From the NCBI GenBank assembly GCA_017304475.1, contig JAFKKV010000009.1, positions 558,001 to 622,000 on the forward strand: a stretch of DNA of 64,000 nucleotides, written 5' to 3'. Origin of the DNA: Hyphomicrobiales bacterium. Its GTDB lineage: Bacteria > Pseudomonadota > Alphaproteobacteria > Rhizobiales > Phreatobacteraceae. Position 1 is the first letter of the stretch. Every line of letters begins with the position of its first letter. The notes under the pieces were generated by a model. That model searched no databases. It was not told the origin of the DNA and saw only the letters and a program-made list of their open reading frames with translations. Below are positions 26,315 to 34,662 of this stretch, piece after piece. Position numbers and translations under genes: made by a program.

Positions 26315-27445
26315 ATGCGTATCGCTGTCCTGGGCGCCGGACCGGCCGGCCTGGTCTTCGCGACCTTGTGGAAACGGCGCCATCCCGACGACGAGCTGAT
26401 CGTGGTCGAACAGAATACCGCCGACGCCACCTTCGGTTTCGGCGTGGTGTTTTCCGATCGGGCGCTGGACTTCCTGCGCGAGGACGACCCGGAGACCCAC
26501 GGGCTGATCGCGCCCCGGATGCAGACCTGGTCGGACATCACGCTGGTCCATCGCGGCCAGTCGATCGCCATCGACGGCATCGGTTTTTCCGCCATCGGCA
26601 GGCTGGAGCTCTTACGCCTGCTGCAGCAGCGCGCCCGCGAGGTCGGCGTCGCGCCGGTCTATGGACGGGCGGTGCAATCGCTCGACGAATTCGGCCCGGT
26701 CGACCTGATCGTCGGTGCCGACGGGGTCAATTCGCTCGCCCGCCGCAGCCGTGCGGCCGAATTCGGCGCGACGCTGAGCCATCTCGACAACCGGTTCGCC
26801 TGGTATGGCGTCGCGAAGCGGTTCGAGACGCTGACGCAGAGCTTCGTCGAGACCGATCTCGGCGTCTTCAACGCCCATCACTACCGCTACCAGCCCGACA
26901 TGAGCACCTTCATCGTCGAATGCGACCCCGAGACCTTCGCCCGCGCCGGTTTCGCCGCGATGGACGAGGATCAGTCACGCGCCCTGTGCGAGCGTGTCTT
27001 CGCCGAGGCGCTCGGCGGCCAGCCGTTGATCTCCAACCGCTCGGTCTGGCGCAATTTCCCCAAGCTGCGCACCGCGCGCTGGCATGCCGGCAATATCGCG
27101 CTGGTGGGCGATGCCCTGCACACCGCGCATTTCTCGATCGGCTCGGGCACCCGGCTGGCGATCGAGGACGTCATCGCCCTGGTCAAGGCGCTGGAGGCCG
27201 AACCGAGGGACGTCCAGGCCGCCTTGGCGGCCTATGAGGCGAAACGCCGACCGATCGTCGAGAAGATTCTGCGCGCGGCCGATGCTTCGGCCCATTGGTA
27301 CGAGGGCTTCCGCGAGCATATGCGGCTACAGCCCTACGATCTCGCGATGAGCTATGTGACCCGCTCCGGCCGGGTCGACAAGGATCGCCTCGCGGCGGTC
27401 GCGCCGCGCTTCGTCGCGGCCTATGACGCGGCGGTGGCGGCATGA
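26315..27445 (+). CDS. FAD-dependent aromatic hydroxylase, probable salicylyl-CoA 5-hydroxylase
   Basis: A 376-aa class A flavin monooxygenase. It has the dinucleotide fold G-A-G-P-A-G at the N-terminus, the DG motif I-V-G-A-D-G-V-N-S and the GD motif A-L-V-G-D-A-L-H-T-A-H. The F-G-F-G-V-V-F-S-D-R-A-L block after the first strand is, to my knowledge, characteristic of salicylyl-CoA 5-hydroxylase (SdgC-like) and 2-aminobenzoyl-CoA monooxygenases, not free-acid salicylate hydroxylases. The following CoA ligase overlaps it by ATGA, supporting a CoA-ester substrate. GGAGGA precedes ATG 26315. Confidence 0.85.
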   Translation: MRIAVLGAGPAGLVFATLWKRRHPDDELIVVEQNTADATFGFGVVFSDRALDFLREDDPETHGLIAPRMQTWSDITLVHRGQSIAIDGIGFSAIGRLELLRLLQQRAREVGVAPVYGRAVQSLDEFGPVDLIVGADGVNSLARRSRAAEFGATLSHLDNRFAWYGVAKRFETLTQSFVETDLGVFNAHHYRYQPDMSTFIVECDPETFARAGFAAMDEDQSRALCERVFAEALGGQPLISNRSVWRNFPKLRTARWHAGNIALVGDALHTAHFSIGSGTRLAIEDVIALVKALEAEPRDVQAALAAYEAKRRPIVEKILRAADASAHWYEGFREHMRLQPYDLAMSYVTRSGRVDKDRLAAVAPRFVAAYDAAVAA

Positions 27446-29073
27446 CCATGGCCATTATCGATGCCGTGCCGCGCGACGGCGCGGCCGCGCGCGAAATCGA
27501 TTTCGCGCTGCCCGAGCGCTACAATGCCAGCGCCATCCTGTTCGACAATATCGCCGCCGGGCATGGCGACCGGATCGCCGTCCATTGCCCGCTCGGCGAC
27601 GTCACCTATGGCGCGCTGGCGCAACAGGCCGCGCGGTTCGGCCAGGGCCTGCGGTCGCTGGGGCTTTCGCGCGGCGAGCGGGTGCTGATGCTGCTCGACG
27701 ACACACCGGCCTATCCCGCCGCCTTTTTCGGCGCGATCCGGGCGGGTTTCGTGCCGGTCATGGTCAATACGCTGACGCCGCCGGAGCTCGTCCGCTATTA
27801 CCTCGACGATTCCGCGGCGCGGGTGGCGATCGTCGAACCGGAATTTGCCGGCCTGATGGCCTCGCTCGCCGATGCCGGCGCGAAGCTCGATCGCATCATC
27901 GTCGTCGGCGACCAGGTGGCCGCCGGTCTCGTCACGACGGCGCGGGTGACCATGGCGTCGCTCTGGCTCGCCGGCTTCGACGACGATCTCGCAGCCGCCG
28001 ATACCCATCGCGACGACATGGCCTTCTGGATGTATTCGTCCGGATCGACAGGACGGCCCAAGGGCATCGTCCATCTCCAGCACGACCTGGCCTATACGGC
28101 CGCGAGCTATGGCCGGCATGTGCTGGCTTTGGGCGCCGGCGATATCTGCTTCTCGGTGCCGAAGATCTTTTTCGCCTATGGCCTCGGCAATTCGCTGACC
28201 TTTCCGTTTTCGGTCGGCGCGGCCTGCCTGCTGCTGCCGGGCCGGCCGGAGCCGCGCGTCGTGCTGGATTGCATCGAGCGCTATCGCCCCAGCGTGTTTT
28301 TCGGGCTGCCGACGCTCTATACCGCGTTGATCAATGCCGGGGAGGCTGCCGCCACCGATTTCTCGTCGCTGCGCCTGTGCCTGTCCGCGGCCGAGGTGCT
28401 GGCCAACGAAACCGCCGCCGCCTGGAAGGCGATCTCCGGCCTCGACATCGTCGAGGGGCTCGGCTCGACCGAGGCGCTGCACATCTATCTGTCCAACCGG
28501 GCCGGTCGCAGGAGGGCCGGCGCCGCCGGCCTGCGGGTGCCCGGTTACGAGGTGAGGCTCACCGATCGCGATGGCCGCGATGTCGCCGACGGCGAGGAGG
28601 GCATCCTATGGGTGCGCGGCGATTCGAGCGCGCCGCTCTACTGGAACCGGCCGGACAAGACCGCCGAGACCTTTCGCGACGGCTGGATCTGGACCGGCGA
28701 CCGGTTCGTCCGCGACGCCGAAGGCTTCTTCACCTTCAAGGGCCGCGCCGACGACCTCATCAAGGTGTCCGGGCAATGGGTCTATCCGCTCGAAATCGAG
28801 CTGGCGCTGGCCGATCATCCGGCCGTGCGCGAATGCGCGGTCATGGGGGTCGAGCTGCCGGACCGGCGCATGACGCTGCGCGCCTTCGTCGTGTCGCGTG
28901 ACGGCGCGGCCGATGCCGGCCGCACCGCCGAGCTGCAGGCCTATGTGAAGCAGAGGCTGTTGCCGTATAAATATCCCCGGCGCATCGATTATCTCGACGC
29001 ATTGCCGAAGACCGGCTCGGGCAAGATCGATCGGCAGGCGCTGCTGTCGCGGCCGGCGGAGATTTCGCGCTGA
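27442..29073 (+). CDS. Benzoate-CoA ligase family protein, probable salicylate-CoA ligase
   Basis: A 543-aa adenylate-forming enzyme. The P-loop is S-S-G-S-T-G-R-P-K-G; later come G-L-G-S-T-E-A-L, the hinge G-R-A-D-D-L-I-K-V-S-G, and the catalytic Lys in P-K-T-G-S-G-K-I-D-R. It matches the benzoate-CoA ligase branch in layout. Overlap with the hydroxylase gene suggests salicylate or another 2-substituted benzoate is activated with ATP and CoA before hydroxylation. Substrate choice is inference. The AraC gene follows after 12 bases. Confidence 0.88.
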   Translation: MTMAIIDAVPRDGAAAREIDFALPERYNASAILFDNIAAGHGDRIAVHCPLGDVTYGALAQQAARFGQGLRSLGLSRGERVLMLLDDTPAYPAAFFGAIRAGFVPVMVNTLTPPELVRYYLDDSAARVAIVEPEFAGLMASLADAGAKLDRIIVVGDQVAAGLVTTARVTMASLWLAGFDDDLAAADTHRDDMAFWMYSSGSTGRPKGIVHLQHDLAYTAASYGRHVLALGAGDICFSVPKIFFAYGLGNSLTFPFSVGAACLLLPGRPEPRVVLDCIERYRPSVFFGLPTLYTALINAGEAAATDFSSLRLCLSAAEVLANETAAAWKAISGLDIVEGLGSTEALHIYLSNRAGRRRAGAAGLRVPGYEVRLTDRDGRDVADGEEGILWVRGDSSAPLYWNRPDKTAETFRDGWIWTGDRFVRDAEGFFTFKGRADDLIKVSGQWVYPLEIELALADHPAVRECAVMGVELPDRRMTLRAFVVSRDGAADAGRTAELQAYVKQRLLPYKYPRRIDYLDALPKTGSGKIDRQALLSRPAEISR

Positions 29074-29085
29074 CAGGAGGATGCC

Positions 29086-30081
29086 ATGCAGGCAGCAGCG
29101 CGGGCCATCGGCGAGGGTGCCTTCATCCGCCGGCTGTCGGATCCGCGTGCCGCGCCCGGCGCGGTGCTGCCGCCATTGCCGCAGGACAGTGAATTCGCCC
29201 ATCGCTCGGCCGACCGGCAGGATATCTTCCTGCGCAGCGCGGTCGATAACGGTATTTCCGCCGTGTTCGGACGGTTCAGGCTCGGCCGGCCGGTGACGGT
29301 TCACCTGCATCCGGGCCCGCAGCTGCTGCTGACCTTCTTCATGGCCGGCGACATCACCGGCGAGACGATCGGACGGCATCCGGGCTCGCTCGGCTTCCGC
29401 ACCGGCCATGCCCATCTGCGCGCGCCCAATGCCAGGGGCGGGTTCAACGTCCATCTGCCGGCGGGCCCGGCCACCTTCCTGCAGATCCGGATGGCGCCCG
29501 CGGCGCTGGCGCGCCTGGTCCGCGACCTCGCCATCGACCTGGATGGCCGGGGGATGGCGCTGCTGGAGGCGCATGACGGACGTGTGCTGGCCAATACGCC
29601 ATGGTCCGGCCGTGAACGCTCCATCCTCGAGGGTTTCCAGCCCTGGGACACCAGCGAGCGCATGATGCTGAGCGCGCTGTCCGGGCGCGGCGGCGAGCTC
29701 GTCTGCGCCTTTCTCAAGCGCTCGGCCGCGGCCGGCGTCGGCTCGCTCCGCACCGACGGGGCGGATGTCGCGTTTCGCAATCTGCTCGAAGGCCATGCCG
29801 ACCGGGCCGTTCCGACCCGGCTCAAGGCAATCGAGGCGACCACCGGCTATGCCCGTTCGACGCTCTGGCGCGCCAGCAAGGCGCGGCACGGCGAGGCGCC
29901 GGCGCGCATCATGCGCCGCGAGCGCCTCGACCGGGCGCTTGCTGAGCTGCGCTCGACGGAGCGGACCGTTATCGCCATCGCGCTCGATGCCGGCTGGGCC
30001 TGTCCGTCGAAATTCGCGCGGGCCTTCCGCGACCATTTCGGTTGTTCGCCTAGCGCCGCGCGGCGGGGCGGATTGCGCTAA
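29086..30081 (+). CDS. AraC family transcriptional regulator
   Basis: A 331-aa regulator. The N-terminal two thirds is a cupin-like or PchR-type sensor domain. The C-terminus has the double helix-turn-helix: I-M-R-R-E-R-L-D-R-A-L-A-E-L, then V-I-A-I-A-L-D-A-G-W-A-C-P-S-K-F-A-R-A-F-R-D-H-F-G-C-S-P. It lies 12 bases after the CoA ligase, so it is likely expressed with it, and 84 bases before the Bug-type operon, which it might also control. Confidence 0.9.
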   Translation: MQAAARAIGEGAFIRRLSDPRAAPGAVLPPLPQDSEFAHRSADRQDIFLRSAVDNGISAVFGRFRLGRPVTVHLHPGPQLLLTFFMAGDITGETIGRHPGSLGFRTGHAHLRAPNARGGFNVHLPAGPATFLQIRMAPAALARLVRDLAIDLDGRGMALLEAHDGRVLANTPWSGRERSILEGFQPWDTSERMMLSALSGRGGELVCAFLKRSAAAGVGSLRTDGADVAFRNLLEGHADRAVPTRLKAIEATTGYARSTLWRASKARHGEAPARIMRRERLDRALAELRSTERTVIAIALDAGWACPSKFARAFRDHFGCSPSAARRGGLR

Positions 30082-30165
30082 AAGGCCTCGCTCCGCGCAA
30101 CATTCGGCCTCACCGGGGGTTTTTGCCGCCGCTAAACTCCTTCCGGTGTCACGGAGGAGGGCCGG

Positions 30166-31140
30166 ATGGATCGCCGTCAGTTCATCATCGGCGCGGCGGG
30201 CGCCGCCGTCGCAGGGCAGGCCCATGCCCAGGCCTTTCCGAGCCGTCCGATCGTCTTCATCGTTCCCTATTCCGCCGGCGGTCCGCTTGATGCCACCGCG
30301 CGCATGGTCGGCGAAGGCCTCGCCCGGCGGCTCGGCCAGGGCGTGGTGATCGAAAACCGCACCGGCGCCAGCGGCATGCTGGGCGCCAATGCGGTGGCGC
30401 GGGCCGAGCCGGACGGCCACACCGTGCTGTTCACGGTGATCGATACCCAGGTCAACAACGTCGCCCTGTTCAAGAGCATCGCCTACGACCCGATCAAGGA
30501 TTTCGCGCCGATCACCCAGGCCTTCCTGGCGCCAATGATCCTGGTCACAAGCGCCAAGTTCACCGCCAGGACCCCGCAGGAATTCGCCGAGCAGGCCAAG
30601 GCCTCGGGCCAGCCCCTGTCGTTCGGCTCCTGGGGCATCGGCGGCTCGGCGCATCTCGCCGGTGAGGCGCTGTGGAACCGCCATTTCAAGCTGAACCTCG
30701 CCCATGTGCCCTATCGGGGCGAGGCGCCGATCGTCAACGACTTGATCGCCAACCAGATCGCCGTGTCCTTCGCCTCGATCGCCAATACCCGCCAGCATAT
30801 CGAGCAGGGCGCGCTCCGGGCGCTCGCCGTATCCGGCCTCAGGCGCTCCCCCGCCTTGCCCGACCTGCCGACGCTGACCGAGCTCGGCCTCGACGACCCG
30901 GTGTTCAAGATCGGCATCTGGCTCGGCGCCTTCGCGCCCGGGCGGACGCCCAGGCCGATCGTCGACAAGCTGGCCACTGAAATGCGCGCGGTGGTCCGCG
31001 GCCCCGAGGTCGCCGAGCGCATGGGCAAGCTCGGCTTCGAGCCGATCGCTTCGTCGCCGGACGAATTCGCGGCGAGCCTCGCCGGCGAAATCGTGACAAT
31101 CAAGGCAGTGTTCCGCGATCTCGGGATCGAACAGCAGTGA
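30166..31140 (+). CDS. Tripartite tricarboxylate transporter (Bug-type) substrate-binding protein
   Basis: A 324-aa periplasmic receptor. The N-terminal M-D-R-R-Q-F-I-I-G-A and hydrophobic run ending A-H-A-Q suggest Tat export. The mature part starts with the Bug motif F-P-S-R-P-I-V-F-I-V-P-Y-S-A-G-G-P-L-D-A-T-A-R and has V-I-E-N-R-T-G-A-S-G. No TctA/TctB membrane genes are nearby, as for many orphan Bug proteins. Ligands in the family are carboxylates. Its stop overlaps the GTG of the PrpD gene, so the receptor and the enzymes are coupled and should share a substrate pathway. Confidence 0.92.
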   Translation: MDRRQFIIGAAGAAVAGQAHAQAFPSRPIVFIVPYSAGGPLDATARMVGEGLARRLGQGVVIENRTGASGMLGANAVARAEPDGHTVLFTVIDTQVNNVALFKSIAYDPIKDFAPITQAFLAPMILVTSAKFTARTPQEFAEQAKASGQPLSFGSWGIGGSAHLAGEALWNRHFKLNLAHVPYRGEAPIVNDLIANQIAVSFASIANTRQHIEQGALRALAVSGLRRSPALPDLPTLTELGLDDPVFKIGIWLGAFAPGRTPRPIVDKLATEMRAVVRGPEVAERMGKLGFEPIASSPDEFAASLAGEIVTIKAVFRDLGIEQQ

Positions 31141-32504
31141 CCGACCCGATCGACCGGCTGATCGATCATGCGGCGCGTGTCCGGGTGTCGGACATTCCGG
31201 CTGCCACGGTGGCTTTCCAGCGGTGCCGCGTGCTGGACAATCTCGGCTGCCTCGCCGCCGGTCACGACCAGGCCGGTACCGCGGCGGCGCTCACGCTTGC
31301 CCGGCGCTGGAGCGGCGCCGCCGAGGCGACCGTCATCGGATCGGCCGAGCGGCTGGCAGCCCCCCAGGCGGCCTTCGTCAACGCGGTGCGGGCGCGGGCT
31401 CTCGATTTCTGCGATGTCCTCTCGCCCGGCTGGCACCCGAGCTCGTCGGATGTGCCGGTGGCTTTGGCCGCGGCCGAACTGTCCGGGGCGAGCGGCGCCG
31501 ACGTCCTGGCGGCGCTGGCGGTCGGACAGGATGTCGGCCAGCGGATCAATCGCGCCGCGCAAGCCAATGGCTTTTTCTACCGCGGCTTCGATTCGAACAT
31601 TCTCGGACTGTTCTCCGGCGCGGTGATCGCCGGCCGGCTCCTCGGCCTGTCGCGCGACGCGCTCGGCCATGCGATCGGCCTGGCCTTCGATTTCGGCATC
31701 GGCACGTTCCAGCACTATCAGGACAAGGCGCTGGCGGTCAGGATCAGCCAGGGCCTGGTCGCCCGCCACGCGCTGGAGGCTGTCCTGATGGCGGCGGCCG
31801 GCATTAGCGGTCCGCGCCGGGTTCTGGCCGGCGAGACCGGCTTCTTCCGGCTCTACGCCCCGGCCGAGGCCGAGCTTGCGGTCCTGGACGAAGGGCTGGG
31901 GCAGCGTTTCCTTGGCGAGGAGGCGACCTGTTTCAAGCTCTATCCGAGCTGCGGCGTGACGCTGGCGCTCACCGAGACGCTATTGGACGCCCGGCGCGGC
32001 GGTGACCTGAGGCCGGCCGACATCGCCGAGGTCGCGATCCGCATTTCGCCGACCATGCGGGTCATTTGCGGCGGCGCCTATGCGCCGACCACGACACCCG
32101 AGATCGATGCGCAGTTCAGCGTGCGCTACGTCGCCGCCAATGCCATGCTGCGCGGCCGGTCGACGCTCGCCGAATTCACGGCCGCCGCGGCAACCGCGCC
32201 CGATGTCATTGCCTTTGCCGGCCGGATGGCCATCGCGGAAGAGCCGGCCTTCACCCATTTCGACCAATGCGAAGCGACCATCCGCCATTCCGACGGGTCG
32301 CAACTGGTGCTGCCGGCGCAGTTTGGCCGCGGCTGGCCGCAAAACCCGGCCTCGTCGGACGATCTCGCCGCGAAGTTCCGGCAATGCGTGGTCTTTTCCG
32401 GTCGCGAAACCTGGATCGGCCGCGCCGACCGCCTGATCGCCGCGATCGACGGCCTGGCCGAGGCGCCCGGCGTCGGCGCCCTGGTCGAGGCCTTCGCGGC
32501 ATGA
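31137..32504 (+). CDS. MmgE/PrpD family protein
   Basis: A 455-aa protein of the MmgE/PrpD fold: an all-helical N-terminal domain (A-x-N-A-V-R-A-R-A-L-D-F-C-D-V then H-P-S-S-S-D-V-P-V) and a C-terminal lid domain. The family includes 2-methylcitrate dehydratase, cis-aconitate decarboxylase and iminodisuccinate epimerase. No prpB or prpC is present, so methylcitrate metabolism is unlikely. GTG 31137 overlaps the preceding stop, and the last codon overlaps the next ATG. The partner genes suggest isomerisation or dehydration of a di- or tricarboxylate. Confidence 0.9.
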   Translation: MTDPIDRLIDHAARVRVSDIPAATVAFQRCRVLDNLGCLAAGHDQAGTAAALTLARRWSGAAEATVIGSAERLAAPQAAFVNAVRARALDFCDVLSPGWHPSSSDVPVALAAAELSGASGADVLAALAVGQDVGQRINRAAQANGFFYRGFDSNILGLFSGAVIAGRLLGLSRDALGHAIGLAFDFGIGTFQHYQDKALAVRISQGLVARHALEAVLMAAAGISGPRRVLAGETGFFRLYAPAEAELAVLDEGLGQRFLGEEATCFKLYPSCGVTLALTETLLDARRGGDLRPADIAEVAIRISPTMRVICGGAYAPTTTPEIDAQFSVRYVAANAMLRGRSTLAEFTAAAATAPDVIAFAGRMAIAEEPAFTHFDQCEATIRHSDGSQLVLPAQFGRGWPQNPASSDDLAAKFRQCVVFSGRETWIGRADRLIAAIDGLAEAPGVGALVEAFAA

Positions 32505-33223
32505 CCGGCCCCGGGCTCTTCAACAGGCCGCTGATCGGCCTCGTCGGCGGCATGAGCTGGCATTCGACCGCGCGCTATTACCGGCTCCTGAACGAAGCCA
32601 GCGAGACCCGGCGCGGCGGCGGGTCGACGGTCGAAAGCCTCGTCTACACGCTCGATTTCGCGCCGCTGTTCCAGCTTGCCTCGGCCGGCGACTGGGACGG
32701 CGTCGCCCGCCATGTCGGGCGCGCGGCCGAGAGCCTGGAAGAGGCCGGCGCGCGCTGTGTCGCGCTGACCGCTGTCACCGCCCACCGGGTGTTCGACGGG
32801 CTGGCCGGCGCGCTGCATGTGCCGTGCCTGCACGTGCTGGATCCGGTCGGCTTGTTCCTGCGGCGAAGCGGCTGCCGGCGGATCGGCGTGCTGGCGACCC
32901 GCTTCGCGGCCGGCCAGGACTTTTTCGACGATCGCCTGGCACAGGCCGGCATCGGCACGGTATTGCGGCCGGCCGGCGACGACCAGGCGCTGATCGACGC
33001 GATCATCGAGACCGAGCTGACCCAGGGGCGCGTCACCGCGGCGGCCCGGCGGACCGTCGATGCCGTCGCCGGCCGGCTGCGTGCGCGCGGCGCCGAGGCC
33101 ATCCTGCTCGCCTGCACCGAGCTGCCGCTGCTCTACCAGGGCGGGCCGGCGCCGGCCGATATCGTCGATGCCGTCGCCTTGCACGTGAATGCCCTTCTCG
33201 ATCATGCGGAGCCAATGCCGTGA
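32501..33223 (+). CDS. Aspartate/glutamate racemase superfamily protein lacking the first catalytic Cys
   Basis: A 240-aa protein. The opening I-G-L-V-G-G-M-S-W-H-S-T-A-R-Y-Y-R-L-L-N matches the Asp/Glu racemase fold. The second catalytic Cys is in I-L-L-A-C-T-E-L-P-L-L. At the first site, where P-C-N-T-A-H is usual, the sequence is T-A-V-T-A-H, so the first Cys is missing. An asymmetric Thr/Cys pair is known for E. coli YgeA, but here Ala takes the Cys position with Thr next to it. Two-base racemisation is therefore doubtful; an isomerase or decarboxylase role is possible. ATGA overlap with the PrpD gene. Confidence 0.85.
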   Translation: MTGPGLFNRPLIGLVGGMSWHSTARYYRLLNEASETRRGGGSTVESLVYTLDFAPLFQLASAGDWDGVARHVGRAAESLEEAGARCVALTAVTAHRVFDGLAGALHVPCLHVLDPVGLFLRRSGCRRIGVLATRFAAGQDFFDDRLAQAGIGTVLRPAGDDQALIDAIIETELTQGRVTAAARRTVDAVAGRLRARGAEAILLACTELPLLYQGGPAPADIVDAVALHVNALLDHAEPMP

Positions 33224-34053
33224 GCGACAATCCGATCGAAGCGATCGACCATCTCCTGACCTATGTGCGCGATCTCGACGCCGCCGCCCGCTTCTTCGAC
33301 GCGCTCGGCTTCACGCTGACGCCGGAGAGCCGGATCGACGCCATGGGCATCGTCAACCGCCTGATCCTGTTCCCGGAGACCGTGGGCGGCTCGGCCAATT
33401 TCATCGAATTGATGAGCGTCTCCGATGCCGGCCGTCTACCGCCGGCCATGGCGCGGCTGCTCAGCGGCGAGGAGGGCATCAAGTCGATGGTGCTGTCCTT
33501 CCCCGACGCCGCCAAGGCGCATGCCCATCTCACCGGGCTCGGCTGCCCGTTCGCGCCGCCGGTCCATGTCCGGCGCGAATGGACGATATCGGCGACCGAG
33601 TCGGTCTGGCCGGAATTCGACGTGCTGCTGCCGATCGACGACGTGGTGACCTTCAATGGCTGCCGCTACCACAATGTCGCGCTTTACCGCCGTCCGGCCT
33701 GGACCGAGCACCGCAACGGCGCGCGCGCTTTCGACCGGGTCGATTGCCGTGCCGGCGATCCGCCCAGGGTCGCGCGGCGCCTCGCCGCCATTTTCGGCCG
33801 CCCGGACACGGCGAGCGCTGGGGATCATCGCGTCGCGGTCGGCAAGGTGGCGCTGGCGGTGACGCCGGAGCCATCTGGCCCGGCCGCGGATGGCGCGGTC
33901 GCCCGCTTCACCGGCTACCGGGTCGCCGGCGCCTCGCTCGACCATGTCGCGGCCGCGCTGGCGCGCCTCGGCGTGGCGGGCATGCTGCCGAATGGCGGGC
34001 TGGCGGTGCCGGCCGGCCTGTCTTTCGGCCAGCGGATCGAATTCGCCGCCTGA
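33220..34053 (+). CDS. VOC (glyoxalase-fold) family protein
   Basis: A 277-aa protein. The N-terminal half is a glyoxalase-like module: A-I-D-H-L-L-T-Y-V-R-D-L-D-A-A-A-R-F-F-D-A-L-G-F, with a second degenerate module in the C-terminal half. Such proteins bind a metal and act as epimerases, lyases or dioxygenases. GTG 33220 overlaps the racemase-like stop (GTGA). Last gene of the coupled set 30166-34053. No specific activity can be assigned. Confidence 0.8.
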   Translation: MSDNPIEAIDHLLTYVRDLDAAARFFDALGFTLTPESRIDAMGIVNRLILFPETVGGSANFIELMSVSDAGRLPPAMARLLSGEEGIKSMVLSFPDAAKAHAHLTGLGCPFAPPVHVRREWTISATESVWPEFDVLLPIDDVVTFNGCRYHNVALYRRPAWTEHRNGARAFDRVDCRAGDPPRVARRLAAIFGRPDTASAGDHRVAVGKVALAVTPEPSGPAADGAVARFTGYRVAGASLDHVAAALARLGVAGMLPNGGLAVPAGLSFGQRIEFAA

Positions 34054-34173
34054 CGGCTTTTGGCGGAATCGGGCGGGCGCGGCCCGCAAGAGGATCGCCG
34101 CCGGCTCGCTCGCGATCCGCGCCTCAGCCGGTCGCCACCCGTGCCTCACCCGTGCGTCACGCGTTCTTGGCCA

Positions 34174-34207
34174 TTGACGGGCGCACCGGTTTGTTCTCAT
34201 TATGTTC
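34174..34207 (+). promoter_or_regulatory. Promoter with overlapping LexA box and no leader
   Basis: TTGACG (34174-34179), 18 bases, CATTAT (34198-34203) place the transcription start at about 34210, the A of the ATG. GTTC-TCATTAT-GTTC (34193-34207) is an exact match to the alphaproteobacterial SOS box GTTC-N7-GTTC and covers the -10. No ribosome site precedes the ATG, in line with a leaderless mRNA. Confidence 0.65.
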
Positions 34208-34209
34208 CA

Positions 34210-34584
34210 ATGAGCAGACGGCGAATCATCCACGCATTCGATGCAGGCCCGCCCCCGGTTCTGGCGGTCGCTGGCCTTGCGGCGCGCTTTCATGCCTGGC
34301 GCGGCATTTCCGGCCGGCGCTATCTGGCGACCGTCTATCCGGCAAGCAATCCGCCGGCCTATGAGGGCGCGGTGATGGTGCTGGCGCGGCGCGAGACCGA
34401 CGGCACCAGGCTGGCGGTCTGGGCCGGGCGCGCGCCGTGCTCGGCGCGGGCGCTCGCTCGCCTTGCCCAGATGAAGCGGGCCGACGAGGTGCATGTCCAC
34501 CTGATCGCCGAAAACGAGCAGGAACGCGCGACCGTGGCCGCAGATCTCGCCACGCCGGTGGCCGCGCTGGCCGCGGCCGCCTGA
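34210..34584 (+). CDS. Small hypothetical protein under a LexA box
   Basis: A 124-aa basic, soluble protein of unknown family. It opens M-S-R-R-R-I-I-H-A-F-D, then A-A-R-F-H-A-W-R-G-I-S-G-R-R-Y-L-A-T-V-Y-P and a stretch of beta-strands (A-V-M-V-L-A-R-R-E). The C-terminus is Ala-rich. It has no signal peptide or membrane segment. The SOS box over its promoter predicts DNA-damage induction. It could be a checkpoint or repair accessory protein, but nothing in the sequence shows which. The ATG at 34210 fits the leaderless promoter; an in-frame extension to 34060 has no support. Confidence 0.75.
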   Translation: MSRRRIIHAFDAGPPPVLAVAGLAARFHAWRGISGRRYLATVYPASNPPAYEGAVMVLARRETDGTRLAVWAGRAPCSARALARLAQMKRADEVHVHLIAENEQERATVAADLATPVAALAAAA

Positions 34585-34662
34585 ATCCCGCGGCTCAATT
34601 CCAGGTCTCAAGTCCCGCGGCGCCGGCCGCCGGCCGCTGGCAGCCGGCCCCGGGGGCCCCGG

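Noticed and set aside
28606..30798. Minus-strand open frame of 730 codons across the ligase, AraC and Bug genes
   Set aside because: Spans three unrelated plus-strand genes with recognisable domains; it is a GC-driven shadow frame.
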